Assembly (NCBI GenBank): GCA_018714805.1 | Contig: DVMW01000018.1 | Location: 1-64,000, forward strand | Length of the DNA: 64,000 nucleotides | From: Candidatus Fimenecus excrementigallinarum | Lineage (GTDB): Bacteria > Bacillota > Clostridia > Oscillospirales > Acutalibacteraceae | Direction: 5' to 3' | Part shown: positions 49,555-59,402 of the stretch, one piece after another | How the letters are laid out: each line of letters opens with the position of its first letter | Position numbering within the stretch: position 1 is the first letter of the stretch | The notes under the pieces: generated by a model | Seen by the model: only the letters and a program-made list of their open reading frames with translations | Told to the model about the DNA's origin: nothing | The model's database searches: none | Made by a program: the position numbers and the translations under genes

Positions 49555-50724
49555 TCATTTATTCAGAGTTTTTACGGTCTCCATGACATAATCGCCGAAC
49601 GCGCTGCAGGTTGCGCCGTCCTCGCGGCCGGTAATCTGCAGCTTCTTTTCCTCAAACATACAGATATCGAGCGCCCGCTCGAGCAGGTCGGCCTGCTTCT
49701 GCTTGCCGATGTGCGAAAGCAGCATGACGCTTGCGCGAAGCATGGAGCAGGGGTCGGCATACTGCGCGCGGCCTTCGCGCACCATCCGCGGCGCGGAGCC
49801 GTGAATGGCTTCAAACATCGCATAGCGCTTGCCGAGATTCGCGCTGCCGGCCGTACCGACGCCGCCCTGGAATTCCGCGGCCTCGTCGGTGATGATGTCG
49901 CCGTACAGGTTCGGCAGGATAAAGACCTTGAAGTCGCGGCGGCGCTTCTCGTCGATAAGCTTCGCCGTCGTGATGTCCACATACCATTCGTCGGTCGTAA
50001 TCTCGGGATATTCCGCGCCGACCGCCTTGCAGATGCGCAGGAATTTCCCGTCCGTGGTTTTAATGACGTTCGCCTTGTTGATAATGGAAACGCGGTCTTT
50101 GCCGTTTTTGCGCGCGTAGTCATAGGCGAGGCGCGCAATACGTTCCGTACCCTCCGTCGTCGTCACCACAAAATCCATGGCGAGGTCGTCGTCAATTTCC
50201 ACGCCTTTCGAGCCGACGGCATAGGCGCCCTCGGTATTTTCACGGAAAAAGGTCCAGTCAATCCCAAGCTCGCGTACCTTGACGGGGCGCACGTTTGCAA
50301 ACAGGTCAAGCGCCTTGCGCATGGCGACGTTCGCACTTTCAATGTTGGGCCACGGGTCGCCGGCCTGCGGCGTGGTGGTCGGGCCCTTCAAAATGACGTG
50401 GCAGGCCTTAAGCTGCTCCAGGACGTCGTCCGGAATCGCCTTCATGGCGGCGACGCGGTTTTCAATGGTCAGGCCGTCGATTTCGCGGAATTCGACCCTG
50501 CCCGCCTTTACGTCGTCCTCAAGCATATAGGCGAGCACGCGCGCGGACTCTTTCGTAATAATGGGCCCGATGCCGTCGCCGCCGCACACGCCGATGATAA
50601 TTTTATCCAGGCTGTCATAGTCGACAAAATCCTTTTGCGCCTTGATGCGGTCGGAACGCGCCGACTGCTCGCGGACAAGGGCTTCAAAGGATTGCAGCGC
50701 TTTTTGCAGTTGTTCTTCGGTCAT
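49555..50724 (-). CDS. Isocitrate/isopropylmalate dehydrogenase family, probable NAD-dependent isocitrate dehydrogenase
   Basis: 389 residues. Beta-decarboxylating dehydrogenase with GVCGGDGIGPIITKES, the substrate-loop RENTEGAYAVGSKGVEI, INKANVIKTTDGKF and the metal Asp pair in LPNLYGDIITDEAAEFQGG, followed by HGSAPRM. An N-terminal extension of about 40 residues precedes the core. Immediately behind aconitase it most likely oxidises isocitrate to 2-oxoglutarate for glutamate synthesis. Isopropylmalate or homoisocitrate dehydrogenase are less likely alternatives because the partner is an aconitase and no leu genes are near. AGGAGG precedes the ATG. Confidence 0.88.
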   Translation of the reverse strand: MTEEQLQKALQSFEALVREQSARSDRIKAQKDFVDYDSLDKIIIGVCGGDGIGPIITKESARVLAYMLEDDVKAGRVEFREIDGLTIENRVAAMKAIPDDVLEQLKACHVILKGPTTTPQAGDPWPNIESANVAMRKALDLFANVRPVKVRELGIDWTFFRENTEGAYAVGSKGVEIDDDLAMDFVVTTTEGTERIARLAYDYARKNGKDRVSIINKANVIKTTDGKFLRICKAVGAEYPEITTDEWYVDITTAKLIDEKRRRDFKVFILPNLYGDIITDEAAEFQGGVGTAGSANLGKRYAMFEAIHGSAPRMVREGRAQYADPCSMLRASVMLLSHIGKQKQADLLERALDICMFEEKKLQITGREDGATCSAFGDYVMETVKTLNK

Positions 50725-50739
50725 GGTTGTTTCCTCCTG

Positions 50740-52671
50740 TTACAGGGACTCTCTTGTAAAGTTTAGCAGACCGCCGGCCAGCAGAATTTCCTTCTGCCGT
50801 TCGGACAGCGCATAGGTCAGGCGATATGTTTTCCCGGTCGTCCGGTCCTCCAGCGTAATGTCCTCACCGTTTTCAAGCTGCGCCTTGACGTTCGGCAGAC
50901 ACAGCAAATCGTCCTGGCTGATTTCGTCATAATCGGAGGCCGATTGGAAGTTCAGCGGCAAAATCCCCGCGTTGATGAGGTTCGCGCAGTGGATGCGCGC
51001 AAAGGACTTTGTGATAACGGCCTTGACGCCGAGATACAGCGGGACGAGCGCGGCGTGCTCGCGCGACGAACCCTGGCCGTAATTCGCGCCGCCGATGACG
51101 ATGCCCTTGCCTTCTTTTTTGCAGCGCTCGGGGAAGGTCTTGTCGCACACGCCGAAGCAGAACTGCGAAAGATAGGGGATGTTGGAACGGTAGGGGAGAA
51201 TCTTAGCGCCGGCGGGCATGATGTGGTCGGTCGTGATGTCGTCGCCGACCTTGAGCACCGCTTTGGCTTCAATCGAGTCGGGGAGCTTGTCGGTCGTCGG
51301 GAACGGCTTGATGTTCGGACCGTACAGAATTTCGACGTCCTTGGCTTCCTCGGGAGAGGCGGGCAGGACAATCATGTTGTCGTTCACGTCGAACGTCTCC
51401 GGCATATCGATGTGCAGCGGCTCGCCGAGCTCGCGCGGGTCGGACAAAACGCCCGTAAGCGCGGAATAGGCGGCAACCTCGGGGCTGACAAGATAAATGC
51501 CGGCGTCGGCCGTGCCGGAACGGCCCTCAAAGTTGCGGTTGAAGGTGCGCAGCGAAACGCCGCCGGAATTCGGCGACTGGCCCATGCCGATGCAGGGGCC
51601 GCAGGCGCTCTCCAGAATGCGCGCGCCCGCCGCAATCATGTCGGCCAAGGCGCCGTCCTTCGCAAGCATATTGAGCACCTGCTTGGAGCCGGGCGCAATG
51701 GAAAGGCTGACGGTCGGCGCAACGGTTTTGCCTTTTAAAATCGCGGCGACTTTGAGCATATCCAGCAAAGAAGAGTTTGTGCAGGAACCGATGCAGACCT
51801 GGTCGACCTTTATCGGGCCGATTTCCGTGACCGATTTGACGCGGTCCGGCATATGCGGCATGGCCGCCATCGGCGCAAGAGAGGACAGGTCGATTTCAAT
51901 CGTTTCATCATAGACCGCGTCCTCGTCCGCGGCAAGCGGCGTCCAGTCCGCCTCGCGGCCCTGCGCCTTTAAAAAGGCCCTGGTGACGTCGTCCGACGGG
52001 AAAACGGAGGTCGTCGCGCCGAGCTCCGCGCCCATGTTGGTGATGGTCGCGCGTTCCGGAACGGAAAGCGACAGCACGCCTTCGCCCGTGTACTCGATGA
52101 TTTTGCCGACGCCGCCCTTGACGGTCATGCGGCGAAGGACCTCTAAGATTACGTCCTTGGCGGCAACATAGGGGGAGAGCCTGCCGGTCAGGCGGACATT
52201 GACGATTTTGGGCATGGTGATGTAATATGTGCCGCCGCCCATCGCAACCGCGACGTCCAGGCCGCCGGCGCCCATGGCGAGCATCCCGATGCCGCCGCCC
52301 GTCGGCGTGTGGCTGTCCGAACCAATCAGGGTCTTGCCGGGCTTGCCGAAGCGCTCAAGATGGACCTGGTGGCAGATGCCGTTGCCGGGGCGGGAAAAGC
52401 GAATCCCGCGCTTTTTGGCGACGGATTGGATAAACCGGTGGTCGTCGGCGTTTTCAAATCCGGTCTGCAGGGTATTGTGGTCGATATACGCAACGGAAAG
52501 CTCCGTGCGGACGCGTTCAATGCCCATCGCCTCAAATTCCAGATACGCCATCGTCCCGGTGGCGTCCTGGGTCAGCGTCTGGTCGATGCGAAGCCCAACC
52601 TCGGCGCCGGGCGTCATTTCGCCCGAAACGAGGTGGCTTTGGATTAGTTTTTGCGCTACGGTCAAGCCCAT
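50740..52671 (-). CDS. acn: Aconitate hydratase
   Basis: 643 residues from the ATG at 52671 (AGGAG about 10 bases upstream; the GTG nine bases earlier abuts the site). Citrate-isocitrate isomerase with a 4Fe-4S cluster. Cluster ligands lie in CIGSCTNSS and ESACGPCIGMGQSPN; substrate residues are in RPGNGICHQVHLERF and SDSHTPTGGGIGMLAMG; the swivelling C-terminal domain has GGANYGQGSSREHAAL. The size matches the short mitochondrial-like/bacterial AcnA-type form of anaerobes. It heads acn-icd-rex, giving an oxidative half-TCA branch to 2-oxoglutarate. Confidence 0.95.
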   Translation of the reverse strand: MGLTVAQKLIQSHLVSGEMTPGAEVGLRIDQTLTQDATGTMAYLEFEAMGIERVRTELSVAYIDHNTLQTGFENADDHRFIQSVAKKRGIRFSRPGNGICHQVHLERFGKPGKTLIGSDSHTPTGGGIGMLAMGAGGLDVAVAMGGGTYYITMPKIVNVRLTGRLSPYVAAKDVILEVLRRMTVKGGVGKIIEYTGEGVLSLSVPERATITNMGAELGATTSVFPSDDVTRAFLKAQGREADWTPLAADEDAVYDETIEIDLSSLAPMAAMPHMPDRVKSVTEIGPIKVDQVCIGSCTNSSLLDMLKVAAILKGKTVAPTVSLSIAPGSKQVLNMLAKDGALADMIAAGARILESACGPCIGMGQSPNSGGVSLRTFNRNFEGRSGTADAGIYLVSPEVAAYSALTGVLSDPRELGEPLHIDMPETFDVNDNMIVLPASPEEAKDVEILYGPNIKPFPTTDKLPDSIEAKAVLKVGDDITTDHIMPAGAKILPYRSNIPYLSQFCFGVCDKTFPERCKKEGKGIVIGGANYGQGSSREHAALVPLYLGVKAVITKSFARIHCANLINAGILPLNFQSASDYDEISQDDLLCLPNVKAQLENGEDITLEDRTTGKTYRLTYALSERQKEILLAGGLLNFTRESL

Positions 52672-52720
52672 AGTCTGCACGCTCCTGACTTTTTCATTTT
52701 TTTAACAATCTTATGTCCAT

Positions 52721-52749
52721 ATTCTAATACCAGTTAGAAAGTTTGTCAA
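52721..52749 (-). promoter_or_regulatory. Promoter of acn-icd-rex
   Basis: Minus strand perfect TTGACA (52744-52749), 17-base spacer, TAGAAT (52721-52726). Confidence 0.75.
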
Positions 52750-52840
52750 GAAACCCACAAGGATTTTCAGGGAAAATTCAAAAACTTTTCATGATAAGGA
52801 AGAACACGGCGCGCTGATTCGCGAAATCCGGGCGCGGGGA

Positions 52841-52869
52841 TTGATTCGCTTTTCGCTTTGTGCTATAAT
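52841..52869 (+). promoter_or_regulatory. Promoter of tepA-ftsK
   Basis: TTGATT (52841-52846), 17-base spacer, perfect TATAAT (52864-52869). The leader of about 60 bases has no obvious structure. Confidence 0.65.
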
Positions 52870-52935
52870 TTTCATGAACCGCTCGCTTCCCGCGCATACT
52901 ATAGGCAGCCGACTAAAACGGGAGGGCTGCTTTTT

Positions 52936-53727
52936 ATGCAGATGAAAAAGAGAGCGAGTTTGTTTTCAACGGTGATGCAGGCGCCGGAGACCGAGCCGCA
53001 GGAGGCGGAGCTTGTCCAGGATAGCGCGCCGATTCGGGAAATTGTGGAGACCGGCTCCATTACGGTTTCCAAGGAAGGCCGCCTGATTCATTGCCTGACC
53101 ATCATCGGGCAGATTGAAGGGCACTATATTTTGCCCGCGCAAAATAAGACGACCAAATATGAGCACGTTATCCCGCAGCTGGTGGCGATTGAGGAGAGCA
53201 GCGAAATCGAGGGGCTGCTTTTGATTCTCAATACGGTCGGCGGCGATATTGAGGCCGGGCTTGCCATTGCGGAGCTTATCAGCGGGATGCAGACGCCTAC
53301 GGTTTCCCTGGTGCTCGGCGGCGGCCATTCCATCGGCGTGCCGCTGGCGGTCGCGGCGCGGGAATCGTTTATCGTGCCGTCTGCCACGATGACCATACAC
53401 CCGGTGCGAATGAACGGGCTCGTGCTCGGCGTTCCGCAGACGTTTTCTTATTTTCAGAAAATGCAGGAGCGCATTGTGGATTTTGTTGCGCGGAATTCCA
53501 ATATGCCGCCGGAGCGATTCCGAAAGTATATGCTTGCGACCGGCGAGCTTGCGACGGACGTCGGTACGGTTCTGGAGGGGCGGCAGGCGGTCGAGGCCGG
53601 AATGATTGACCACCTCGGCAGCCTTTCCGACGCGCTCGGGCGCTTATTTTCCATGATGACAGAAACCGGTAATGCGGAAATAGACCCTGGAGGGGAAGCA
53701 AATGGCTGCACAAAACAACAAAAATAA
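52936..53727 (+). CDS. tepA: ClpP-like serine protease TepA
   Basis: 263 residues from the ATG at 52936 (GGAGGG 9 bases upstream). ClpP/crotonase-fold protease of the TepA (YmfB) family. The catalytic Ser is S132 in [12 protein letters not shown] and the His is H155 in [31 protein letters not shown] forms the oxyanion-hole side. An N-terminal tail of about 35 acidic residues precedes the fold. TepA was proposed to degrade signal peptides or aid translocation, and a link with spore proteins has been noted. Its end overlaps the start of ftsK/spoIIIE by 26 bases, the same neighbour as in Bacillus. Confidence 0.92.
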   Translation: MQMKKRASLFSTVMQAPETEPQEAELVQDSAPIREIVETGSITVSKEGRLIHCLTIIGQIEGHYILPAQNKTTKYEHVIPQLVAIEESSEIEGLLLILNTVGGDIEAGLAIAELISGMQTPTVSLVLGGGHSIGVPLAVAARESFIVPSATMTIHPVRMNGLVLGVPQTFSYFQKMQERIVDFVARNSNMPPERFRKYMLATGELATDVGTVLEGRQAVEAGMIDHLGSLSDALGRLFSMMTETGNAEIDPGGEANGCTKQQK

Positions 53728-56212
53728 AAGGGGCGCCGCGCCGACACGCGGCTCGCGCGCTGCCGCCGGGCAGGCGGCGGCGCAGCACCGGGCCGCCAAA
53801 AAACAGCTTGCGGCCGTCGTCCTGTTTTGCATAGCGCTTTTCTTTTTATGCTTATGCTTTATTCCGGGCGGTGGGCTTTGGGGCGCGCTGCGCAGCGGGC
53901 TGTTCGGCCTGTTTGGGTTTTGCGCGTTCGTAACGCCGCTTTTGCTGATTTATGTGGCGGTCATGGCGACGCTGGACAAGTCCGGCGCAAAAGTCGGCGC
54001 AAAGGTTGCGGAAGCGGTCGTCCTAATCTTCCTGATTGCTTCGGCCATACATATTTTCCGCTTTTCCGGCACCGTCGATTTTACGCAGGACATTGCGGAC
54101 GCGTTTAACGCGTTCCGGCTCGACGGGTCCTATACGGGCAGCGGCGCGGTCGGCGCGGTGTTCGGCGGTCTGATTTTGCTTGCGACGGGCAGCGGAAAGG
54201 CTGCCGCCGTCGCCATAGTGCTCATTCTCATTTTCCTTTGCGTGATGCTGATGACGGGACTTACGCTGATAAAGCTGTTCCGGGGCGTGGCGAAGCCTGT
54301 GCAAAAGGCGAACGAATACCGGGAGGAAAAGCTGGAGGAGCTCGCCCAGAAGCGCGAACGCGACTTTGACGTAGACGTTGATTTGGGCCCGGAGCCCGTA
54401 AAAACGGACGAAAAAAAGAAGCGTACCCGCAAAAAGGCCGAGGTAGTCCCGCTGCCGGCCGAGCCGCAGACGCCGGAAAACGAACCTGCGCCGGAGTCCG
54501 ACTCCGCCGCGAAAAAGCCGGTGCTGCTGGACGATATAATCAATAAGATGAAAGAGCCCGCGCCGAAAATTACGGCGGACGGCGTGGTGGTCCCGGCGGA
54601 AAAGGAGAAGCCTTCGGAATCGGAAAAGACGGCTGCCGAAACGCCGAACGACCCCGCGGAGCAAAAGGCGTATGTTAAGCCGACGCTCGACTGCCTTGCG
54701 CCGGCCAAGGCCTCGCGCAACCTGAAGTATGAGGATGAGCTGAAGGCCAACGCAACCAAGCTTGTGGATACGCTCAAAAGCTTTGGCGTAGAAACACGCA
54801 TTGTGGATATTTGCCGGGGGCCTTCCGTGACGCGGTATGAAATCCAGCCGGCCGCCGGGGTAAAAATCAGCCGAATCACGAACCTTACGGACGACCTCGC
54901 GCTCAATCTGGCTGCCGGCGGCCTGCGCATTGAAGCGCCCATTCCCAACAAGGCCGCCGTCGGCATTGAGGTTCCCAACAAAAACCGCGCGACGGTAACG
55001 CTGCGGGAAATCATTGACACCGACCAGTACCGCAGCGCAAAATCCAAGCTGTTTGTGGCGCTCGGAAAGGACATCGCCGGCAACTGCACATATGCCGACC
55101 TTGCCAAAATGCCGCACCTGCTTGTCGCCGGCACAACCGGCTCCGGCAAATCCGTCTGCCTCAATTCCATGATTGTAAGCCTTTTGTATAACGCGACGCC
55201 GGACGAGGTCAAGCTTTTGATGATTGACCCGAAGCAGGTGGAGTTCACCGTCTACAACGGGATTCCGCACCTTATCGTACCCGTGGTGTCCGACCCGCGC
55301 AAGGCGTCCGGCGCGCTTGCCTGGGCGGTTACGGAAATGCTCACGCGGTATAAAACGTTTTCGGACAACAACGTCCGCGATATCAAGGGCTACAACAGCA
55401 TTTGCGAGAGCCTCGGCGAAAAGAAAATGCCGCAGATTGTCATCTTCATCGACGAGCTTTCCGATTTGATGATGGCGGCGCCCCACGAGGTCGAGGACTC
55501 GATTTGCCGGCTGGCGCAGATGGCGCGCGCCGCCGGGATGCATCTGGTCATCGCGACGCAGCGCCCGTCCGTCGACGTCATTACGGGGCTTATCAAGGCC
55601 AATATCCCGAGCCGCATTTCGTTAAAGGTCTCGTCTCAGATTGACTCGCGCACCATCATCGATGCCGCCGGCGCCGAAAAGCTGCTCGGCAACGGCGATA
55701 TGCTGTTCTATCCGGTCGGGATTGAAAAGCCGGTTCGCGTGCAGGGCTGCTTTTTGTCGGACAGCGAGGTCGAGCGCGTAGTCGATTTCATCAAGGCGCA
55801 GCAGCAGTCGTCGTATGACGATGAGGTTATGCAGGAAATCGAGCGTCAGGCCGCCATGGAAAAGAAGAAAAACGGCGGCGCTGCGAGCGACAGCGACGGG
55901 GAAGACGAGGCCGACGAGATGGTCCCGAAGGCGATTGAGGTTGTTGTGGAAGCGCAGATGGCCTCTACAACGCTGCTGCAGCGCAAGCTGAAGCTCGGCT
56001 ATGCGCGCGCGGCGCGGATTATTGAGAATTTGGAGGAACGCGGCATCATTGGGCCGTATGAAGGCAGCAAGCCGCGCAAGGTGCTTATTTCCAAGCAGCA
56101 ATGGTACGAGATGAACGCGCTCGCGCAGGGCGGCGCAGACCGCGATTATTCCGAGCCGGAGTCGGCGCAGCCGCAGCCGCCTGCTGACCTGCCGCCGGAC
56201 GAGCCGTTTTAA
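53702..56212 (+). CDS. DNA translocase FtsK/SpoIIIE
   Basis: 836 residues. Four N-terminal membrane helices (about 35-190), a charged, Pro/Glu/Lys-rich linker (about 200-330), then the motor: alpha domain ([20 protein letters not shown]), Walker [10 protein letters not shown], Walker [14 protein letters not shown], and [14 protein letters not shown]. The C-terminal gamma winged helix (about 740-805, [20 protein letters not shown]) reads chromosome-orienting sequences. In spore formers such proteins pump the chromosome into the forespore and clear DNA from septa. I cannot tell from sequence alone whether this is the septal FtsK/SftA or the sporulation SpoIIIE paralogue; the tepA neighbour favours SpoIIIE. 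Confidence 0.95.
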   Translation: MAAQNNKNKRGAAPTRGSRAAAGQAAAQHRAAKKQLAAVVLFCIALFFLCLCFIPGGGLWGALRSGLFGLFGFCAFVTPLLLIYVAVMATLDKSGAKVGAKVAEAVVLIFLIASAIHIFRFSGTVDFTQDIADAFNAFRLDGSYTGSGAVGAVFGGLILLATGSGKAAAVAIVLILIFLCVMLMTGLTLIKLFRGVAKPVQKANEYREEKLEELAQKRERDFDVDVDLGPEPVKTDEKKKRTRKKAEVVPLPAEPQTPENEPAPESDSAAKKPVLLDDIINKMKEPAPKITADGVVVPAEKEKPSESEKTAAETPNDPAEQKAYVKPTLDCLAPAKASRNLKYEDELKANATKLVDTLKSFGVETRIVDICRGPSVTRYEIQPAAGVKISRITNLTDDLALNLAAGGLRIEAPIPNKAAVGIEVPNKNRATVTLREIIDTDQYRSAKSKLFVALGKDIAGNCTYADLAKMPHLLVAGTTGSGKSVCLNSMIVSLLYNATPDEVKLLMIDPKQVEFTVYNGIPHLIVPVVSDPRKASGALAWAVTEMLTRYKTFSDNNVRDIKGYNSICESLGEKKMPQIVIFIDELSDLMMAAPHEVEDSICRLAQMARAAGMHLVIATQRPSVDVITGLIKANIPSRISLKVSSQIDSRTIIDAAGAEKLLGNGDMLFYPVGIEKPVRVQGCFLSDSEVERVVDFIKAQQQSSYDDEVMQEIERQAAMEKKKNGGAASDSDGEDEADEMVPKAIEVVVEAQMASTTLLQRKLKLGYARAARIIENLEERGIIGPYEGSKPRKVLISKQQWYEMNALAQGGADRDYSEPESAQPQPPADLPPDEPF

Positions 56213-56224
56213 GGAGGAATTTCC

Positions 56225-57157
56225 GTGAAATTCCGAACGCTGCCGAAGCCGCTGCGCATTGCCGCAGCGGTCCTTCTTTCTCTGGTTCTGCTTTTTTGCG
56301 CCGTCATTTCCTTCTTTCCGCAGGCCGGCCTTCCGAGCTGGAGCGAAATTTTTCGCTTCGGCGGGCTCAATGATACCGTTGACGCCGGCGCGTACCCGTT
56401 TTCCGTCCATTATATCGACGTCGGTCAGGCGGATTGCAGCCTGATTGTCTGCGGCGAGGACGCTGTGCTGATTGACGCGGGCGACGTTGACGGCTTTCTT
56501 GCAATCGATACCTATTTGCGCGCGCAGGGCATCCGCGAGCTGTCGTATATGATTTTATCCCACGCACACGCGGACCACATCGGCGCGGCGGACGAGGTGC
56601 TGGAAAACTATGACGTCCAAAACGTCATTCTGCCGCGCTATACGGAGGAGAATATGCCGACGACCGACGTCTATGCGGATTTGCTGTTTGCCTTGGACGA
56701 AAGCGAGGCGCAGGTCCATGCGGCAGAGGCGGGCGATACGTATACGCTGTCCGATTTTTCCTTTACGATTTTAAGCCCGGGCCGGGTCTATGCGGACCTC
56801 AACAATACGTCCGTCGTCGTGCGGGCGGTTTACAAAGACACGGCGTTCCTGTTTCAGGGCGACGCGGAGGCTTCGGTGGAAGGCGATATTCTGAAATCGG
56901 GGCTCCCGGTTTCTGCGGACGTCTTGAAGCTCGGGCACCACGGGTCAAAGACCGCTTCCAGCGCCGCTTACCTGCAAGCCGTTTCGCCGGTTCTGGCGGT
57001 TATCTTTTGCGGGGAACGCAATATTTACGATTTCCCGAACGAGGAAGTGCTAAACCGGTTAGACGCCATGGAGATTGATTATCGGCGCACCGACCGCAAC
57101 GGAAACATTGTCGTTGTCAGCGACGGGGAGCGCGTCGGCATTCAAACGGAGAAATGA
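56225..57157 (+). CDS. ComEC/Rec2-like metallo-beta-lactamase-fold protein
   Basis: 310 residues from the GTG at 56225 (AAGGAGG 7 bases upstream). An N-terminal membrane anchor (LRIAAAVLLSLVLLFCAVISF) leads to an extracytoplasmic hydrolase domain like the soluble part of ComEC: VHYIDVGQADCSLI, the metal motif LSHAHADHIG, LFQGDAEASVEGDIL and LKLGHHGSKTASSAAYL. Such free-standing proteins may be nucleases or phosphodiesterases; the substrate is unknown. It is followed by a DUF3006 gene with one base between them, a pairing that is common in Firmicutes. Confidence 0.9.
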   Translation: MKFRTLPKPLRIAAAVLLSLVLLFCAVISFFPQAGLPSWSEIFRFGGLNDTVDAGAYPFSVHYIDVGQADCSLIVCGEDAVLIDAGDVDGFLAIDTYLRAQGIRELSYMILSHAHADHIGAADEVLENYDVQNVILPRYTEENMPTTDVYADLLFALDESEAQVHAAEAGDTYTLSDFSFTILSPGRVYADLNNTSVVVRAVYKDTAFLFQGDAEASVEGDILKSGLPVSADVLKLGHHGSKTASSAAYLQAVSPVLAVIFCGERNIYDFPNEEVLNRLDAMEIDYRRTDRNGNIVVVSDGERVGIQTEK

Positions 57158-57158
57158 T

Positions 57159-57383
57159 ATGGAGCTTTGGACAGTTGACCGGGTCGAGGGTGACCAAGTC
57201 CTGCTGGAAACGCCGCAGAAAACGCTGATTTCCGTTCCCGCCGCGGCCTTCGGCGGCTGTGCGCAGGAGGGGAGCGTATATCGGAAAGATGCGGACGGGC
57301 ATTTTATTGCTTTGCCGGAAGAAACAAAGCAAAGGAAAAAAGCCCTTTTTGCCGTGCAGGAAAAAATTTTTGACAAGCCGTAA
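57159..57383 (+). CDS. DUF3006-domain protein
   Basis: 74 residues from the ATG at 57159. Small beta-rich protein with the DUF3006 opening ELWTVDRVEGDQVLLE and a later acidic/basic tail (ALPEETKQRKKALFAVQEKIFDKP). Family members are regularly encoded next to ComEC-like MBL hydrolases, as here, so it probably works with that protein, but no mechanism is established. GGAGA lies about 6 bases upstream within the previous gene's end. Confidence 0.85.
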   Translation: MELWTVDRVEGDQVLLETPQKTLISVPAAAFGGCAQEGSVYRKDADGHFIALPEETKQRKKALFAVQEKIFDKP

Positions 57384-57390
57384 AAAAAGC

Positions 57391-57419
57391 TTGCTTTTTG
57401 CCGGCTGCAATGCTATAAT
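57391..57419 (+). promoter_or_regulatory. Promoter of rpsB-tsf
   Basis: TTGCTT (57391-57396), 17-base spacer, perfect TATAAT (57414-57419). The 100-base leader to rpsB has an inverted GCAATTCGC/GCGGGAATTGC region that could fold, possibly an S2 leader; not proven. Confidence 0.65.
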
Positions 57420-57520
57420 CCTATACGCAATTCGCACGCGCGGGAATTGCGGCAAAATTGCACGCTTTGTGTCTTGCCGTCAGCTGAACCGCGCGGAGGA
57501 CAAAATAAGGAGGAACCCCT

Positions 57521-58255
57521 ATGTCAGTCGTATCCATGAAACAGCTGCTCGAAGCCGGTGTGCATTTCGGGCACCAGACCAGAAGATGGAACCCCAAAAT
57601 GGCGCCGTATATTTTCACCGAGCGCAACGGGATTTACATCATCGATTTGCAGAAAACGGTCAAAAAGCTGGACGAGGCGTATAACTTTGTCCGCGACCTC
57701 GCTGCGAACGGCGACGAACTGCTGTTCGTCGGCACCAAAAAGCAGGCGCAGGAATCCATTAAGGACGAGGCGACCCGCTGCGGTATGCCCTATGTCAACG
57801 CGCGTTGGCTCGGCGGCATGCTGACAAACTTTGTGACAATCAAAAAGCGTATCCGCCGCCTTGCCCAGCTGCAGGCCATGCGTGAGGACGGTACCTTTGA
57901 CATCCTGCCGAAGAAGGAAGCTGCGAAGCTCGAGCTCGAGATTGAAAAGCTTGAAAAGTTCCTCGGCGGCATTACGGAAATGAAAAAGCAGCCTGCCGCG
58001 ATGTTCATTGTCGACCCGCGCAAGGAGCGCATTGCCGTTTCCGAAGCGCGCAAGCTCGGCATCCCGATTATCGCGATTGTCGACACCAACTGCGACCCCG
58101 ACGAAATTGATTTGGTCATCCCCGGCAACGACGACGCCATTCGTGCGGTGAAGCTGATTTCCGGCGCGATGGCAGACGCCGTTTTGGAGGGCAAGCAGGG
58201 TATGCAGGGCGCTGCGGCCGAGGAAGAGCCGGCCGAGGAAGCCGCTGCTGAATAA
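57521..58255 (+). CDS. rpsB: 30S ribosomal protein S2
   Basis: 244 residues. Opens with [26 protein letters not shown], the S2 signature 1; signature 2 is in [26 protein letters not shown] and [23 protein letters not shown]. The coiled-coil protrusion is seen around [19 protein letters not shown]. The last 15 residues are Ala/Glu-rich. S2 is bound late in 30S assembly near the mRNA exit. AAGGAGG precedes the ATG. It pairs with tsf, the conserved order. Confidence 0.98.
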   Translation: MSVVSMKQLLEAGVHFGHQTRRWNPKMAPYIFTERNGIYIIDLQKTVKKLDEAYNFVRDLAANGDELLFVGTKKQAQESIKDEATRCGMPYVNARWLGGMLTNFVTIKKRIRRLAQLQAMREDGTFDILPKKEAAKLELEIEKLEKFLGGITEMKKQPAAMFIVDPRKERIAVSEARKLGIPIIAIVDTNCDPDEIDLVIPGNDDAIRAVKLISGAMADAVLEGKQGMQGAAAEEEPAEEAAAE

Positions 58256-58267
58256 TTTGTATTTGTT

Positions 58268-58297
58268 CTGCCCGTGCGACGCAAATTGTACGGGCAG
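58268..58297 (+). other. Hairpin between rpsB and tsf
   Basis: CTGCCCGT pairs with ACGGGCAG across a 14-base loop, followed by TTTG. It may attenuate tsf relative to rpsB or mark a processing site. Confidence 0.6.
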
Positions 58298-58329
58298 TTT
58301 GTAAAATCTGTGATTCGGAGGAAATGAAT

Positions 58330-59256
58330 ATGGCATTTACCGCTGCAGACGTCAAGGCCCTTCGCGAAAAGACGGGCGTTGGCATGATGGATTGCAAAAA
58401 AGCGCTGACGGAAGCCGACGGCGATATGGAAAAGGCGATTGACGTCCTTCGCGAGAAGGGTCTTGCCGCTTCCGCGAAAAAGGCCGGCCGCATCGCTGCC
58501 GAAGGCATTGTCTATGCGTATACGGACGCGGCGAATAAGGTCAGCGTTCTGGTGGAGGTCAACTCGGAGACTGACTTTGTAGCGAAGAACGAAAAGTTTG
58601 TCAACTATGTTGCAGCCGTCGCAAAGACGATTGCGCAGTCCGCGCCGGAAAGCGTGGACGCGCTGCTTGCGACGACGCTTGCGGGCGATACGCGCACCGT
58701 GCAGGAGAACCTGCAGGATATGGTTCTTTCCATCGGCGAAAACATGAAGATTCGCCGCTTTGAGCGCGTGGAAGGCGTGGCGGTGGACTACATCCACGGC
58801 GGCGGCACGGTCGGCGTTCTCGTTGTATTTGACACTGACGACGCAACGGCCGCCAAGGATGCGTTTAAGGTCATGGGCCGCGACGTTGCCATGCAGGTTG
58901 CCGCCATGAGCCCGGCATACTTGGACGAAGCGAGCGTTCCGGCGGACGTGCTGGAGCATGAAAAATCCATTATGAAGGCGCAGCTTGCCGAGGACCCGAA
59001 GATGGCGAGCAAGCCCGAGCAGGTGCTTGCAAAGATTGTGGACGGCCGCATCGGCAAGTTCTTCAAAGAGAACTGCCTGCTTGACCAGGCGTTCGTCAAG
59101 GACGGCGATATGAGCGTGAAGCAGTATGTCGCTTCTGTAGCCAAGGAGCTTGGCGCAAATATCCAGGTGACCGGCTTTATCCGCTATGCGAAGGGCGAGG
59201 GCCTCGAAAAGCGCGAGGACAACTTTGCGGACGAAGTCGCCAGCATGATGAAATAA
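58330..59256 (+). CDS. tsf: Translation elongation factor Ts
   Basis: 308 residues from the ATG at 58330; the ATG six bases earlier lies only two bases after GGAGG, so the second is preferred. N-terminal UBA-like domain (TAADVKALREKTGVGMMDCK with the TDF-type signature) followed by the core with VEVNSETDFVAKNEKFVNYV and VGVLVVFDTDD. It recharges EF-Tu with GTP by displacing GDP. The duplicated core subdomains are both present and length is typical. A good terminator follows. Confidence 0.98.
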   Translation: MAFTAADVKALREKTGVGMMDCKKALTEADGDMEKAIDVLREKGLAASAKKAGRIAAEGIVYAYTDAANKVSVLVEVNSETDFVAKNEKFVNYVAAVAKTIAQSAPESVDALLATTLAGDTRTVQENLQDMVLSIGENMKIRRFERVEGVAVDYIHGGGTVGVLVVFDTDDATAAKDAFKVMGRDVAMQVAAMSPAYLDEASVPADVLEHEKSIMKAQLAEDPKMASKPEQVLAKIVDGRIGKFFKENCLLDQAFVKDGDMSVKQYVASVAKELGANIQVTGFIRYAKGEGLEKREDNFADEVASMMK

Positions 59257-59268
59257 GCAGGTTTGCTG

Positions 59269-59297
59269 CGGCGTACGCATTTGCGTGCGCCGTTTTT
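59269..59297 (+). terminator. Intrinsic terminator of rpsB-tsf
   Basis: CGGCGTACGCA pairs with TGCGTGCGCCG (one G-U pair), small loop, then TTTTTCTTT. Confidence 0.85.
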
Positions 59298-59333
59298 CTT
59301 TGTTCGGTTTTGCCGCTTTTTTCCCATAACATC

Positions 59334-59362
59334 TTGTGTTTCCCGCCCAATTCGTCTATAAT
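59334..59362 (+). promoter_or_regulatory. Promoter of cwlD
   Basis: TTGTGT (59334-59339), 17-base spacer, perfect TATAAT (59357-59362). It looks like sigmaA; a sporulation sigma promoter was not recognised. Confidence 0.55.
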
Positions 59363-59402
59363 AAAAGCTAAGAACGCCGCATAAGCTTTTTGGGGTGAGC
59401 TT

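Noticed and set aside
48916..52760. Rex operator (TTGTGAA-N-TTCACAA type) near rex or acn
   Set aside because: No convincing match was found by eye in the intergenic parts.
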